Origin: Phlebotomus papatasi
Taxonomy: Eukaryota; Arthropoda; Insecta; Diptera; Psychodidae
Length of the DNA stretch: 64,000 nt
NCBI RefSeq assembly: GCF_024763615.1
Contig: NC_077223.1
Span: forward strand, 91,512,627 to 91,576,626
Direction of reading: 5' to 3'
The notes under the pieces were generated by a model. The model saw only the letters and a program-made list of their open reading frames with translations, ran no database searches and was not told where the DNA came from. A program made the position numbers and the translations under genes. Of this stretch, positions 34,771 to 47,904 are shown piece by piece. Positions within the stretch are counted from its first letter, which is position 1; each line of letters opens with the position of its first letter.

Positions 34771-35645
34771 AGGGGAGGGTGGGGCAGTTTCACTCCTAAA
34801 ATGTAAAATGGATTTTGATACCATTTTGCAAAAAGATAATAAACAGAAGTAAAACTTTTTATATTCTTTGAATTACAGCTGGGCTTAGGGTTAATAAAAA
34901 TAATAACAATAAACCTTTTATTTCATTAGTCTATTGTGATAAAATTCATTTCACTTGAAAGGCAGAGTGTGTGAAAGTCCCCCATTGCGGGACAATTTCA
35001 AGATAAATATGAGGCAATTTTTGAGAAAGATAAAACGTGTTCATAGGAAACTTGCGATACCAGAATTGATTAAAATATACTATTTTGAAGTCTTCTAAGA
35101 CGCTAAAACCTAAAAATATAATCGAACAAGAACTTTATAACAGAATTTGAACACTAATTGATCATACAGAGAAAATAAAATATCGCCAAAGGTTTCCAAG
35201 CCTATTTCCCATTAACTGAGCAATTTTCTTCAGATTCTTATACGAAAGAAATGTTTTTTGTAGTGATAAACTAATTCTGTACATTGTTGTATCATTATAT
35301 CGCCTTAGAACATGTCCTTTTTAGTATAACAGTTTTATAGTAGTATTTTCAAGTCTTGAATTTTTATAATACTAAAAAAATTACAATATTTTGCTTAAAA
35401 CATGTTGAAAAGATATTATAGCAATTAAATTCATCATTTTTATGCACTTAAAAAACACTCAAAGATTACTTTTTAAAATTTTTTTATGAACTTTTGGGAA
35501 ATACTACTTCCCATAATTTCGAACTTTATAGACAAAAACAGCTGCAAAACGTTTTCAATGATCATTTTAAATTAATTTTTATTAAAAAAGTAAATTGTTA
35601 TACACTGGAAACTTCTCCGTGTGCTTGCATGAAACTGCCCCTCAT
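34771..35645. mobile_element. Possible TIR element with GTGGGGCAGTTTCA ends
   Basis: Left GGGTGGGGCAGTTTCAC and right TGAAACTGCCCCTCATG are inverted. Non-coding; the right boundary is approximate. Confidence 0.4.
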
Positions 35646-35789
35646 GCACTTATGGAATTCAAATCGAAATTGTCACAACCGTCTTAGAATTCATTCAACG
35701 CTAAATGCCTAAAAACCACTGGTAATTTAATGCAAATATGTTACTTCGATAGATAAGTGCAATAGTTCAGAAATTGTTGAAAGTAAAAC

Positions 35790-36701
35790 ATTGGGAAAGA
35801 CTGGGGCAAAGTCACAAAACGGATATTTTATTTTTTTTTACAAGCTACCCGAGCACCTCCAAAATTTCTAATTAGCACAGTTTTATAGGAAATTTACCGT
35901 TTTACAACTCTGTGAAAGTCATTTTCCTCTATTTTGTAAGGAAATATATTTATCGAGCCGTTTTCTAAAAGATAATTTTGTGATCATTCTCAAAACTGCT
36001 GGGGCAAATAGTATCAGGCATAAGATACTATCACATTTTGATTCGCTTTATTACGGGATTCCGTAAATTTAAGTAAAATACCTAGATTACATATTTTCAT
36101 AGGAAATCTATTCTTCTACACCTTTATAAAACACCGTTTTCTCTATCTGAGCGAGAAAAGCGCATTTTAAGCTATTTTGCAAAAAAAACACATAAAAGAC
36201 TGCAAATTGTTTGACCAATGCAAACAAAAAGCGGCGAGACATGATAATGACATTTCTTTTCACCGTGGGACATCAGAAATTGTTTCGGTTTTTTGTTACA
36301 TTTTGCTCCATAACTTTTGTTACTTTTTACCCCAAGTGGTCATTTTTAATAAAAGGATTTCTGGAGAAAAGAATCTTTGTAAAATTCTAAAATAGATAGC
36401 GGAGTCGTATTCAAAGAATATCCAGATAATTTGGGAATTATTCACCAGTGCATCAAATTTAATATAAATAGCTAATAATTAATATCTTCTGCACGGAAAA
36501 TATTTCTAAAATAGAGCTAAAAATTTCGATATTTTTTATTTTCTAAATTTATTGTTCAAATTCTAACAAACTTACGACATTGAAGAAGACCTATGTAGGC
36601 TATTTATGGGAAAAAAAAAAATTTAAGCCGCTATCTTATTTATCTTGGAAGATGTTGAATTTTAATATTTTCGATTTGTGACTTTTTGCCTCGGTCTCCC
36701 C
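35790..36701. mobile_element. Possible TIR element with GGGGCAAAGTCACAAA ends
   Basis: Left ACTGGGGCAAAGTCACAAA pairs with TTTGTGACTTTTTGCCTCGG on the right, ending CTCCCC before TA. No coding region is recognised. Confidence 0.45.
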
Positions 36702-38302
36702 TACAAAAAGTTTCATTTTGATGGTTTTTTTTAACTCTTTCTTTCAAAAATTCAATCGATTTAGTAGAATGTTAGATTCAAGATCGAATTATGGGAAGAT
36801 CCCCTAATTTGTTCCAACATTCTATCTTCAGTCGTTTGGCCTATAGGCGTGGTAATAGCCGAATGGACAGACTGGCAACCAGCATGACGTCAAAAAATTC
36901 GAAACTTATTTCCAAAATTCTAACAAAATATAACCCTAGGGGATAAGGTGCCAAAATGTTAATGAAAGTGAATTTAATGATCCGAGTTTAAACTTATAAA
37001 GAGGGTCGTCGATTTACAAAAGACACTATCTGTAACCATTCAGTTTACAAGTTTAATAAATGGGCGAACATCACGTCACAGATCTCTTTATCAAATACAA
37101 AATGTGCATTATAATAATAAAATTCCTTTGGGGAAGAAGTATCGTAGAAATGACGACAAAAAGATATTAAGAATCAAATGGATTTTCTTGTGATGCTCTC
37201 TTTTATTGAATCGAAGCAATAGAAAAAGTTGTTAGTTTCTTTTTTTAAATCGATTTGCTTTCAGCATTTATCGCGTTCGCAAAAGGAAATCCTAGAAATA
37301 GCCTACAATTGATATTCAATGGATGCCACATAAATTCACACACTCCATGTATCTGAACGTACATTGAGTGTGGCGGAAAAGTAATGGGTTTTCCACTCTG
37401 CAACTTTTGGTGCGAATTTGCGCAACGGAAAAATGATAGGACACTCCATCATCAGTTGCTTTGAAACTTGATTTCCGCGCCAAATGACCCAAACCCAATC
37501 GCACTTTTCTGATAAAATATTCATTTTCCATCGCGAAAGGAAAGGACAGAGAAAAAAAACGTCATATTGAATGATGAAATTCCTAAGTATATCTGCCAGT
37601 ATTTATGGGAAAATGCTACAAAAAGTCGTGTGACACCAAAAAGGCTGATTTTTGCTCGGGAAAATTGTAAAAATTCTTTTACAAATTGAAAATATCTCTG
37701 CTGAGGATAAAATTTTGCCAAATCATTTCTCACTCTCTCTCTCTTCCCCAAAAATTCTCCAATTCAATATTTTTCTTTAGCGTGTTGCATGAATTGTACA
37801 AATATCCCTTTTGTGTAGTCTCCATCGTCAGCCAGTGTAATCTCTTTTTGGGGAATATGTTGCTAAGGAGAAAGGCACCAGGATTCATTGCCTCACAGGC
37901 AACAACATTGGCCTCGGAATGGGAAAGACGAATTCTCTAATTCTATGGCGTGTTCAGTGCTTGTTACTCTGTCGCTCGAAATTTGCCCTAGAAATTCCTA
38001 AAATTCTTTCCCATGCTCTATCTCACTTTCGAATCACATAATATCATCCCATCCGCATTTATGACTGCAGGAAGGCCATCTGATTGAGCATTTCAACACG
38101 CGAATTGCAATCATTGCAATACATTGCTGATAACTGGGAAGAAATCCGTATCGACACCATTTCCTCCACATTGAATAATTTATCAATAAATTTCTCTATA
38201 TTAGATTAGATTGTTTTATAGTGTGAATTATAGCCTTTCATTCAGCGATAAATCAAGATTTCGATATTTTATGCAAGATTTTTAAAACAAAATAGCAATC
38301 TA
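36702..38302. other. Intergenic stretch, no supported gene
   Basis: 37300-38160 is less AT-rich, but open frames on both strands are short and lack any recognisable motif or splice pattern. It may be regulatory or unique sequence. Confidence 0.4.
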
Positions 38303-38304
38303 TA

Positions 38305-38494
38305 GGGGAAACTGGGGCACCACCAAACACTAATTATTATTTCTAAACTACTTGGACTATCTCGACCATTCCTTCAGTGGACAAGCCTATAGTGCCTATA
38401 AATTCCTATAGGTCTTATCCTCTGAAGTCGAATATCCGATTAAAAAACGCAGTGTTTGGTGGTACCCTGTGTTTGGTGGTGCCCCAGTTTCCCC
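38305..38494. mobile_element. TA-flanked MITE with GGGGAAACTGGGGCACC ends
   Basis: 190 bp with near-perfect TIRs of about 25 bp (GGGGAAACTGGGGCACCACC on the left, complement on the right) and TA on both sides (38303-38304 and 38495-38496). Partial copies are at 1-110 and 31670-31775. Confidence 0.8.
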
Positions 38495-38496
38495 TA

Positions 38497-39865
38497 ATTT
38501 TAAGATAGAGGAAAGCAATCCATCAAGAACACTAATTAAGAATTACAATTAAGTCAATTACAAAATTGATTAATTATTAAACAGCTATTAAATTCGTCGA
38601 TAAATCTCCAGAAATTTAGTAAATAATAGTATAAGTTAATTTCACGTATAGACTTGAGAATAATTCGATAAGGAGCTTAAAGGAATCAAACTCAATAATG
38701 TTGTGATTTTAAGGTATTATAGAACAGGCATTACTGGTTTATTATATGTTAAACCCTTTTAGGTCCCTAAAAGAGGCATAAGTTATTTATTTCAGAAGAT
38801 TAGACTATAGAAGACATTTCAGGACTTGAACGTAAAACGCTTCATCGCGAAATTAATTTAAGATAAGTTTTTTTCATAATCTTTCCGGTTCAGCATATTT
38901 TTCTGAATTAAAAAAGAAAAAGAAACGTATTCATATACGAATATCTGGTAATTTGCCAGAACTTTAACATAAATCTTGAAAATTGCTTCAGTTCCATCTT
39001 TATACATATACGATGACCAATAAATTTTGTTTTTATGGAAAATAAGGTGTGTTCACTATTTGGGACAGGTTGTAATTCTGGACACCTTTTTGACACCAAT
39101 AATTTTTCTTTGTGATTCTTAAGTAAAATTATTTTTATATTCAAAAAAGATTGTGTTAATTCATATTAGCATTGAATTGTTCATTAGACATGGATTGAAA
39201 TTTCTCCTGAGAATTCTGTTATGTTACCTGTAATATTATGTTTATTATTTCGGACAGCTGTTTTATTCCTCGGACAATTTTTGTGACGACTATAGGATGT
39301 GTAATACTTGGATACAAAGAAGCATTACGTCTACGAACGAGATGCAGTATAAAAAAACCTTACAAGAGTTCCGGAATAATAAATAAATTACTTGAATTAA
39401 ATTAGATTATACTTGAAAAATGTTAAAGCTTTTTGGGACATACTCCGGTTTCTTCTCATAAACAGAAGTAGGACTTAAGTAATTTGTGTTCATAAGATGG
39501 ACGAAAAAGAAATATCAGAACTCTATCGAAAATAGAATCATAACCTATTATGAAATATCAACTGACCAAAATTACAAACAAGTGTCCTAAATTACACTCA
39601 AATTAATACATATCTATATTTTTATTCATTTTAAAACGCAAGGTAGACCGGTGCTGAATTATTCAGGGGTAGAATCAGACAGTGGAATGATCAGGAAAAT
39701 TGATATTTTATTAATTTCATAATTTGGCAATTTAATGAGTAATGAGTAATACTGGAATACAGTTGCCTAATAACAGATAATGCTTGAAAAAAGATTTGTA
39801 ATTTAGTCAAATTGATTTTAGAAATCTCCTTGAGAATCATGTTTGGGCTCGTTAGAAAGTTCTTG
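38497..39865. other. Intergenic AT-rich stretch
   Basis: No repeat, RNA or coding signal is recognised. Confidence 0.45.
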
Positions 39866-39867
39866 TA

Positions 39868-40027
39868 CACTGGTAAAAATAAAAGGATAAAATTGATCCA
39901 AATTAGATTTTTTTGCAAAAGTTTGATCAAATTTCTCACTCTGAATGAACATTTTTCATAATATAACATGTTAGTTTGATCCATCCTTTGCAAAAGGACC
40001 AATTTGATCCTTTTATTTTTACCAGTG
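39868..40027. mobile_element. CACTGGTAAAAATAAAAGGA MITE, first copy
   Basis: 160 bp with TIR CACTGGTAAAAATAAAAGGA, TA duplications at 39866-39867 and 40028-40029, and GATCAAATTTGATCC-type subterminal palindromes. Non-coding. Confidence 0.8.
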
Positions 40028-40080
40028 TAATTTTCGATAAAATTGAAGCATTTCAAATTGGTTCTAGAGCGGTAAGGACC

Positions 40081-40250
40081 CACTGATAAAAATAAAAGGA
40101 TCAAATTGATCCAAATTTGATTATTTTGCAAAGGTTGGATCAAATTAACATGTTCTATTACGATAAATGTGCATTCAACATTTTAAATTTGATCCATCCT
40201 TTGCAAAGGATCAAATTTAGATCAATTTGATCCTTTTATTTTCACCAGTG
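40081..40250. mobile_element. CACTGGTAAAAATAAAAGGA MITE, second copy
   Basis: 170 bp, same ends (CACTGATAAAAATAAAAGG; complement at right), 53 bp after the first copy. No TA duplication is visible, so this copy may be older or its ends altered. Confidence 0.7.
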
Positions 40251-40504
40251 CCTGGTTAACAACCGATAACAGATTTTCGTTCGAAATTCAATTATATTAG
40301 TCCTGAGGTGTATTTTGGGCAATGTTTTGAGTGATTTGTAAATCGGTTGTGAACCGATAATAAACCGGGTATGAATCAATAAGTAATTTTCATCCGAAAA
40401 TCAATTTTATTACTCTTAAAATTATTTTGGGGGATCTTTTAATTTAAAAAGTAAATTTTGCGAAAGTATTTATGAGGTATAGCATCTAAGAGACGAGTAC
40501 GAGC

Positions 40505-40924
40505 ATTCTATGAGGACACTAGCGGTAATCGCCAGTGGAAATTTATTTCACCTCAAGAAGAAAAACAAATTTTCCGTCTTGCCCAGAGCTTTCGGTCCGG
40601 ATGTGGACCTTCTTCAGTGATCGACTAGACTATGTTTTTTGATTTCCTGAAGTTCGTTATTTTTGGAAACATAGAGGATCATCACCAGCAGCAATCACTT
40701 GGGAAGGTTTGTATTAATATATAATTCAAGTGATTACTGCTGGTGATGATCCTCTATGTTTCCAAAAATAACAAACTTCAGGAAATCAAAAAACATAGTC
40801 TAGTCGATCACTGAAGAAGGTCCTCATCCAGACCGAAAGCTCTGGGCAAGACAGAAAATTTGTTTTTCTTCTTGAGGTGAAATAAATTTCCACTGGCGAT
40901 TACCGAAAGTGTCCACATAGAATA
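40505..40924. mobile_element. Near-perfect 420-bp palindrome (foldback)
   Basis: Arms of about 197 bp around a spacer near 40703-40727. CGGTAATCGCCAGTGGAAAT pairs with ATTTCCACTGGCGATTACCG. GATCACTGAAGAAGGTCC and the complementary GGACCTTCTTCAGTGATC sit inside. Only a few mismatches are seen between arms. Non-coding. Confidence 0.8.
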
Positions 40925-41288
40925 TCTATCAAGCCAGCTCATTATCCAATGAGTACGAGCACTTTGCGTAGCCTAGGACGTTTTCCCACCCCTTTCGATT
41001 GGATGATTTTATGTGAAAAGATATTGTAAAAAGTTTTTATTTAAGTACATCCAAAGAATATTTACTATGGCATATACAACCTACGAAGGAGCTTTTCCAC
41101 CGTTATGCTCTGGTTGGGCACCAACGCTAAGCCGGCGGTGGACACAAAATCACAGATATCTCAAATAAACCATATTGTACATTAAATAAATTATCTAATA
41201 TATTCTGTCTGAACATCCTTTTGACAAACTATTAAAAAACAATCATCAAACGTTTCCTTCCAGAATAATAATTTGTTAATTTAACTAT

Positions 41289-41689
41289 GTTATCACACTT
41301 GTACATTAAAATTTTAATACGATTCACATTAATTGTCGCTGGTGAGAGTCCAAATGAGTAATTTCTGTGTTTGAATCATTTTATATATTTAAAACTTGAT
41401 CTATTTGTTGATAAAAAGTAAACTTGGCCCGCAAAATTTGACATAAATTGATTTATAGCATTAATGCGAAAAATTAATGCGATTTTCTCTTTAATTTTTT
41501 AATGTGAAAAATATTTATGCTTTAGGTAAATTTAAACTTATTTTTGCAGGCCAAGTCCACTTCTTTATCAATAAATAGAAAAACCCCAAATATTAAGTGA
41601 CTCAAAGACACAAATAACATATTTGGACGCTCACAAGCGACAATTAATGTGAGTCACATTAAAATTTTAATGTGCAAGTTTCATAACGC
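41289..41689. mobile_element. TTATCACACTTGCACATTAA element, copy 1
   Basis: About 400 bp with long inverted ends (TTATCACACTTGTACATTAA on the left; TTAATGTGCAAGTTTCATAA on the right). It is mirrored by the copy at 59491-59889. Inner words such as GGCCAAGTCCACTTC and AAAAATTAATGCGATTTTCT are shared. Non-coding. Confidence 0.7.
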
Positions 41690-42066
41690 TGTAAGAACCC
41701 CTTAAAAGTATATCCGAATTTAGGAAAAAAAGTCCCCAATATAACAAAGTTAATTAGTATTGTAAAAACCACAAAGTGATAATTTTTTCCGTGCTCTCTC
41801 CAAAAGCGCTTGAATCAGCAAATGAACGGTCAACATAGTTTTCCAATGTAATTGTGATATATGGGATATCGCCATATAAGGGAAAAGTACCCCGGATCGG
41901 AATGTTAAGAGACATGCTCGATATTTAGTTGAAAATATAAGCCTCAAAAAATTATTTGGTATTTTTGTGTATGCTAATTAGTATATTAGTGATCCATTTA
42001 ACTCTATCTGTGCGTTTGAACTTTAAAATTTTACAATAAATTAATAAAAAATAGATGTAATTACTA

Positions 42067-42280
42067 GGGGAAAGTACTCTCCCCTTGAACGTTCATGCCT
42101 TCGAATAATATGCATTTCTTTTACTTTTCCTAAGAAACTTTCACATGATTTTCACATAATTCCAATAGTTGATTATAAGCTAACTAATATTTAATAGAAA
42201 TGTTTAAATATCTTAGGAAAACTTAAAGAAAATTCACATTATTCGAAGGCATGAACGTTCGAAGGGAGAGTACTTTCCCC
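42067..42280. mobile_element. GGGGAAAGTACTCTCCC MITE, copy 1
   Basis: 214 bp flanked by TA. Ends of about 65 bp are inverted repeats containing GAACGTTCATGCCTTCGAAT. A second complete copy is at 46133-46349 and a truncated one at 17603-17730. Confidence 0.8.
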
Positions 42281-42282
42281 TA

Positions 42283-43568
42283 CTGTTTACTCTGTACCTC
42301 GGATCGTCACGAATGGCATGGTGTCTCACGGAAAATTGGTTTTATAAATTAAATCTACACTAATGCACCGTATTCTTGTGAAAATTAAATGGTAAAAATT
42401 ATCTTTTATTTTTTAAAAGTTCATTCTAATTTGTGCAATAATATGACAATAACTTGACGATCCGAGGAACACTTCCGATAGCTGGTGCTCTTCCCTTATC
42501 TTATAAGAATCTCTTCTAAAATGCTTTTCTTAATCTTTTTGCCCCGGTATCCTCTTCTAATTACCCCAATTAAATTATACAGAATTCCTCTTCCAAAGCA
42601 ATTCTATCCTTCTGCAAATTCTTCCATTCGCTTCTTCTCTTAAAACGGAGCTTTTCTACACATATAAAATTTCCTCGAAGTGATAAATTAAATGTCTCTA
42701 AATCAAACACATTTTCTAAGGATCCACATTAAAGGTGAAATATTTATTGCTGGGAGAACCTTTCAAACATATTCAATTGACTCTGGCATCTTCTGAATTT
42801 TCTTTACATCCCGAATAGGGGAGAAAAATATTCAGCTCTCTCAAACATCGGCATTCATCTCACGCTTTAACTTTAAAGGTGTTCTGTGTTCTCTGAGCTT
42901 CAACATCTGCCTCGGATGTGTAAGCTTCTCTGAGTTTCTGCTCTTTTAGCTCTTTTAGGGAATGTTTTCCAAGGGTGCGCCCCATATGAATGGGTTTGTG
43001 GAACAGACCATCATCGGTTTATGGCTGTACACACTATGACAAATCATGCCTTCCAGTTCAGACTGGGAGTGATTCCGCAAGGAAATATTGTCTTGACAAA
43101 GATCACGTCACAGGATTTCCTTGAATTCTTTGTCAGAACCGTCAGAATACTGCTGAATTTAACATTAGGAGAAGCACATGGGCGGCAGCATTAAAGTTAC
43201 AAAAGGGCAAGATTCTCACAATGGTAGTGCTTTAATGTGTTGCTTTTGCAATTCTCCATCTAAAGAATTAAACACATATGTGCTTGCTTTGAAAAATTAA
43301 AATTCGTACCAAGAGGGAATAGGAAAAAAAACCAGAAAAATACCTTACATCCCACAACTAGAATTTTATCGCCTTGTAAACATTCCTTTTACATTTTCAA
43401 ATGGACCTTAAATTTTATTACTGGACGCTTTTTCTTAATTATGAAATGAGAAATAAATGAACAGAAATCTTGTGTATAAGATCCATGATAAGGCTCTACA
43501 TTGGAATCTTGAAATCCTAGTTATTTTAATTGTTTCAAGTTTAAATAATTAAGACGTTGTATTAGAAG
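42283..43568. other. Intergenic stretch, no supported gene
   Basis: 42800-43260 is less AT-rich than its surroundings, but neither strand gives a reading frame or splice pattern I can support. Confidence 0.4.
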
Positions 43569-43570
43569 TA

Positions 43571-44554
43571 GGGGAAAGTGACCATGCTTGATACTGTAAA
43601 ATGATGTCCAAGGTTTGTGATTTTTTTCTGATTAACACACAAACCGAAGCGATTCTTCCACTATGACAAAAAAATGTCTCACTTATTAGGTTCATAGTCC
43701 TACCTCAAATAGTTCCTGGAAATCCTTAGATTTTCCTCAAGAAGAAAATGAAAATTCAGTGGCGACTTTTATACAAGTTGGGTCCGGGGCCTTCCTGTAT
43801 AATAATTGATTCGACAATTCGGAGACCCATTTTTACTGTAAAAATTTCACCGGATACAAAAAAATGCACATCAATATTTAGACGGAACTCTAATCTATCT
43901 GGTTAAATCGTTTGTACGACTGGTTATTAGTTTTAAAATCACTTTTATGTAATTTTTCTAAACCGTGTTTTTATGACATTAGGGCACTAGCGAAAACCAT
44001 TTTTTCACTTTGAGTCCATGAAAATGTCACTCTGCAACCTTAAAATTCAGGCAACAGGGTTGAAGGCTATGTCAATTGTCGATAAAATTGGAGGATTACA
44101 ATATGTGTAATTATGAAAGAGTCACATCTAATGATAGAGTTGCTACATTTAAATTTTCATTCGTGGACCCTTCTTAGAATATAGGATGGACACAGGTAGA
44201 ATTTATGAATTTGTCACCACCATCAAAAACAGTGTCCCCAAGTAAAAATATTTTTACATAAATATTAATACTGATGAACCCTCTATGTGCCTATGATAGT
44301 AGTTTTCCTAAACAGCGACATTAATTAAGAAATACTTATGAAATATCATGTATCAAAATTACAGTTTTGGACCTATTTTTGATTTTTGCTTCGTGAAACT
44401 AGGAAAAAAGAACTGGGATCCTAATTTTTTTAGGAAATGTGAGGCTTAGCACCAGCTATTGAAATATATTGCGATAAGTCATAACTATTGATTAACATAG
44501 AAAATAAATAGTTATTATTAAGCTTGGATCGTATCAAGCATGGGCACTTTCCCC
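43571..44554 (+). mobile_element. GGGGAAAGTG...GATAC element, long copy
   Basis: 984 bp flanked by TA (43569-43570 and 44555-44556), with TIRs built on GGGGAAAGTG and CATGCTTGATAC. The 665-bp inverted copy at 19749-20413 is an internally deleted relative. No transposase. Confidence 0.75.
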
Positions 44555-44556
44555 TA

Positions 44557-46130
44557 CTGCGAGTTGCAATATTTATTTTACTGCTGGATCTTAAACAGAG
44601 AGCAGTTATATAATCGTCTGTTTTTTAAACCTGTCACCGTCCTAGAGCTTAAATGGTAAGAGATATCGACTTCCGGTCTTATGTGACCGTCCTTTATTTC
44701 GTCCAAGCATACCTATGACCGGAAAACTCGCCATTTCGAATTATTGAAAGTCAAAGATCAATCACTTTGGAGGGCCCATTTTTCAACCGATTTGGTTAAA
44801 TTTGGATTTTTTGGAAAGGTATTAAAATTCTGATTCCGGCTGTATCGGTCTTCATCGGTAATGAATTGGTTAAGTACCGATTTTGAATAATTTATTTCGG
44901 AATTTTTTTTTACTTTACCTTAAGTTTGTTCCCGAGCTAGAGTTCAAACGGTAAGAGATATCGACTTCCGGTTTTCGATCACCCCCCATAAGTGGACATG
45001 ATGTCAGACGGTCACTTTTTCCTTTTTCCTTAAGTACCTTTTTTTTATTTTCATATGCTTTTGTGATTTATGAATCAATTTGATCTCTAGTAGCCCAGTA
45101 AACTTATTTACGAATGAATTCGAGAATTCCGAAAAGCTGCGACGCTTTGCCATCTCTTTTTGGAATAATTTCATAAATTATTAGAAGATAAGAGTGAAAA
45201 CTATTAAAGAAGCGCGTGGAAACGTTGTAAAGGTTATCAAGTACGCATCGCAGCGGTCACTGCATTTCAATTTTTTGCATTAAACATTTTCAAAGACCAT
45301 TTACATAGTGTGACTACCTAAGAAAAGGACTTTACCACCCAGAATTAAAATCAGGAAAGAAAATGAAGAAAAATATTATCAAAATCCACGCAATGTGAAA
45401 CTTTCTATGTGTAATATCATGCTAAAACTTTGTATAACCAAAAATAAAACCTTTTCGGACTGCTTTTATTCCGTTCGTACTGTCCTCGGAGACAGAAATG
45501 AATAACATCGACTCGACGCGATTCTTTACCCCCAAAATTCAACTCACAATCGAATTTTCACGCATTCCGAGTTGCAAGCATCCCGAGTTGCAAACATTTT
45601 GAGGTCACCCGTAAAGAATCTCAGCTACCATAAGCTTATCTGGGCTTATCACTGGTCATTTTCTATTCTAAATAGCTTGAGTACAGAAAGCTAACAAAAG
45701 AAAAAAGTTTATAGAAATTGAAACATTACAGATGGAGTCTCAGATTCAATATACTAAAATTTCAGCGAAATCGCTTGATAAACACCGAAAATATGGTTCG
45801 GTCAATAAATTTTTGGTTGTAACGCAGGTCAGGGAATATCAAGGGAGAGGTGCGACCCACCGTTGGAAAGGTCTCGACCTCAGCTAGAACATACTAAAAA
45901 TTAAAGAAAAAACTTAATTTAATTTTCGAAATGTTCTACTTCGAATTTTCGAAAATCGATTTGTCGAATAATTCGATATTCGATTAAATCGAATGAAGTT
46001 TGAGTGCCAAAAGAGTTGTAGTACTCCACGAGAGTTTGCCAAAACATTGGAATTTTTCAAATTTTGATAAGTAGAACCATGCAGAGACATGGCCATTTGA
46101 AAATTAATTTTTTTGACTTTTTAAATTAAG
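44557..46130. repeat. Mixed interspersed-repeat fragments
   Basis: GGTAAGAGATATCGACTTCC occurs near 44655 and 44950 and, in variant form, near 21797. 45530-45655 is the inverted counterpart of 34508-34620 (AACTCACAATCGAATT, AGCTACCATAAGCTTATC). 45860-46050 shares GAATTTTCGAAAATCGATT with 30210. No gene. Confidence 0.5.
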
Positions 46131-46132
46131 TA

Positions 46133-46349
46133 GGGGAAAGTACTCTCCCTTCGAACGTTCATGCCTTCGAATAATGTGAATTTTCTTTTATTTTTCCTAA
46201 GACACTTACACATTTCTATTAAATATTAGTTAGCTTATTATCAATTATTGATTTTATTATGTGACAATCATGTGGAAATCTCTTAGGAAAAGTAAAAGAA
46301 ATTCACATTATTCGAAGGCATGAACGTTCGAAGGGAGATCACTTTCCCC
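46133..46349. mobile_element. GGGGAAAGTACTCTCCC MITE, copy 2
   Basis: 217 bp flanked by TA (46131-46132 and 46350-46351). TIRs match 42067-42280, with CTTCGAACGTTCATGCCTTC inverted at both ends. Non-coding. Confidence 0.8.
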
Positions 46350-46351
46350 TA

Positions 46352-47134
46352 CATCCTTTGCTTCTTCCATTCAAAAGAAGTCAAGGGTAGACTAATAAAA
46401 TAACTTTTGTGAAAAACACTGAACGATATTACCGTGTATTTTCCAATGAAAAGTCGGAAAAAATATTAACTCGATATATATCTCAGAAATTGTATGTTGT
46501 TTTTGTGCAGGAAAAATAAACCAATTTTTCTCAAACACTCTGGTGAACAAAGTGTAAATATTTATGCGTGTTGGTGGCAAAGTGTAAAGTATATGACACT
46601 GATAGCAATTCTCTGCCCTACACCTTGTCACACAATTCATCATCAATAATGGAAGGCATCATTTATATTCAGTGTTTGCCATCCAAAAAAAAAAAGACAA
46701 AGGAAAATAAGGAGCAAATTGTAGACTTGAAGGTGATTTTATTCTTGAAATTTACACCCACACATTTTCCCTTTATTCACCTCATAATTCTCCTTCTGCT
46801 TTTCATCGCTACTCCACTTTACATTCTATATCTATTCAAGTTCCTGAAAAGCCATGAAAAACAAGAAAAACGACGAACAAAATTAATGGAATACCAAAGA
46901 CATCTTCTTTCCCATTTATTAATGCCATTGTCTCTCTTTCCTCAAACCATCAGGAAATTAAAGTTTGAGGAAAAAAAGGATGGCAGTGTTTCAGGTTTGC
47001 GAATTGCTTGAATTTGTGACTTTGATTTTTTTTTGGTAAATGTGCTTCAGCATTGTTTGGATTGCATAGAAATCTCATAAACTGTCTAAATTTTAAGTCG
47101 ATGAACTATGTTCAAAATCGACTAGAAAAACTAA
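46352..47134. other. Intergenic stretch with an unsupported 147-codon frame
   Basis: A plus-strand open frame at 46568-47011 encodes a Lys-rich segment, a hydrophobic stretch (FPFIHLIILLLLFIATPLYI) and a basic tail; its first ATG is near 46648. No homology or splice evidence is recognised, and A/T-run translation easily gives such peptides. Left uncalled. Confidence 0.3.
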
Positions 47135-47136
47135 TA

Positions 47137-47334
47137 GGGGGAAGTGAGGCATCTTTGAATGTGAGGCACCTTTGAAATTGGGATTTTTCACCTATTTTTA
47201 AATAAAATTGAGCTTTATCGTGATATAATTTAGTTGTACAAACAGATTGAGAAGCTATATTACATTATGATATTACTCAGTTTCGTTCAAATATAGGAGA
47301 AAAATCCGAATTTCAAAAGTGCCCCACTTCCCCC
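47137..47334. mobile_element. GGGGGAAGTGAGGC MITE
   Basis: 198 bp, TA-flanked (47135-47136 and 47335-47336). The left end GGGGGAAGTGAGGC pairs with GCCCCACTTCCCCC on the right, followed by TTTGAAATTCGG-type inner matches. Non-coding. Confidence 0.75.
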
Positions 47335-47904
47335 TATTTCTATTTCGAATAAAAATTACAAATCGCCTTATAATGAGTTAATTACTGGAGAGCAATCGTT
47401 TAGAATCAGTCTAAATTGATTCTTAATTTTAATACCTTCCAAATGAATCTATATTTGTCTCAATCAATTAAGAAATATGCTCTGCATAGTCTATTTAAGC
47501 TTTGACCTTGAAACCCCGTTTGAAGGACAGGTTCAAGCATATAGGCAATAAGGGCTAGGCTATATTTTCGAATAGATTGTGAAGCTTTATGGATAGTTCA
47601 CTAAGTTGATATATTAGAATTTTTGCTTTTGGCAAAAGAAAAACTAGTAAAAAGCCTGGATCATTGTAGGTAAGATTCTAAACGTAAGCTGACTCGGAAT
47701 GCTATTCTATTTAGAGCTGAACTTTGGAGAATCTATTCAATTATCTTGAGTCAAATTCGTGAAATAATACAAATTTTGCTTTTAAACCAAATGTCTTGGT
47801 CTAGTAGAAGCAGTCAAATTGGCATCTGAGTGGTTTCAAAACGCTATTACGGGAAAAATCATTTTTTTTTTACACTAAACCGACAAAATCGGAAAGATGG
47901 CATC

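Noticed and set aside
46568..47011. A 147-codon frame with one hydrophobic segment
   Set aside because: The hydrophobic stretch arises from T-rich codons, the first ATG is well inside, and no family is recognised.
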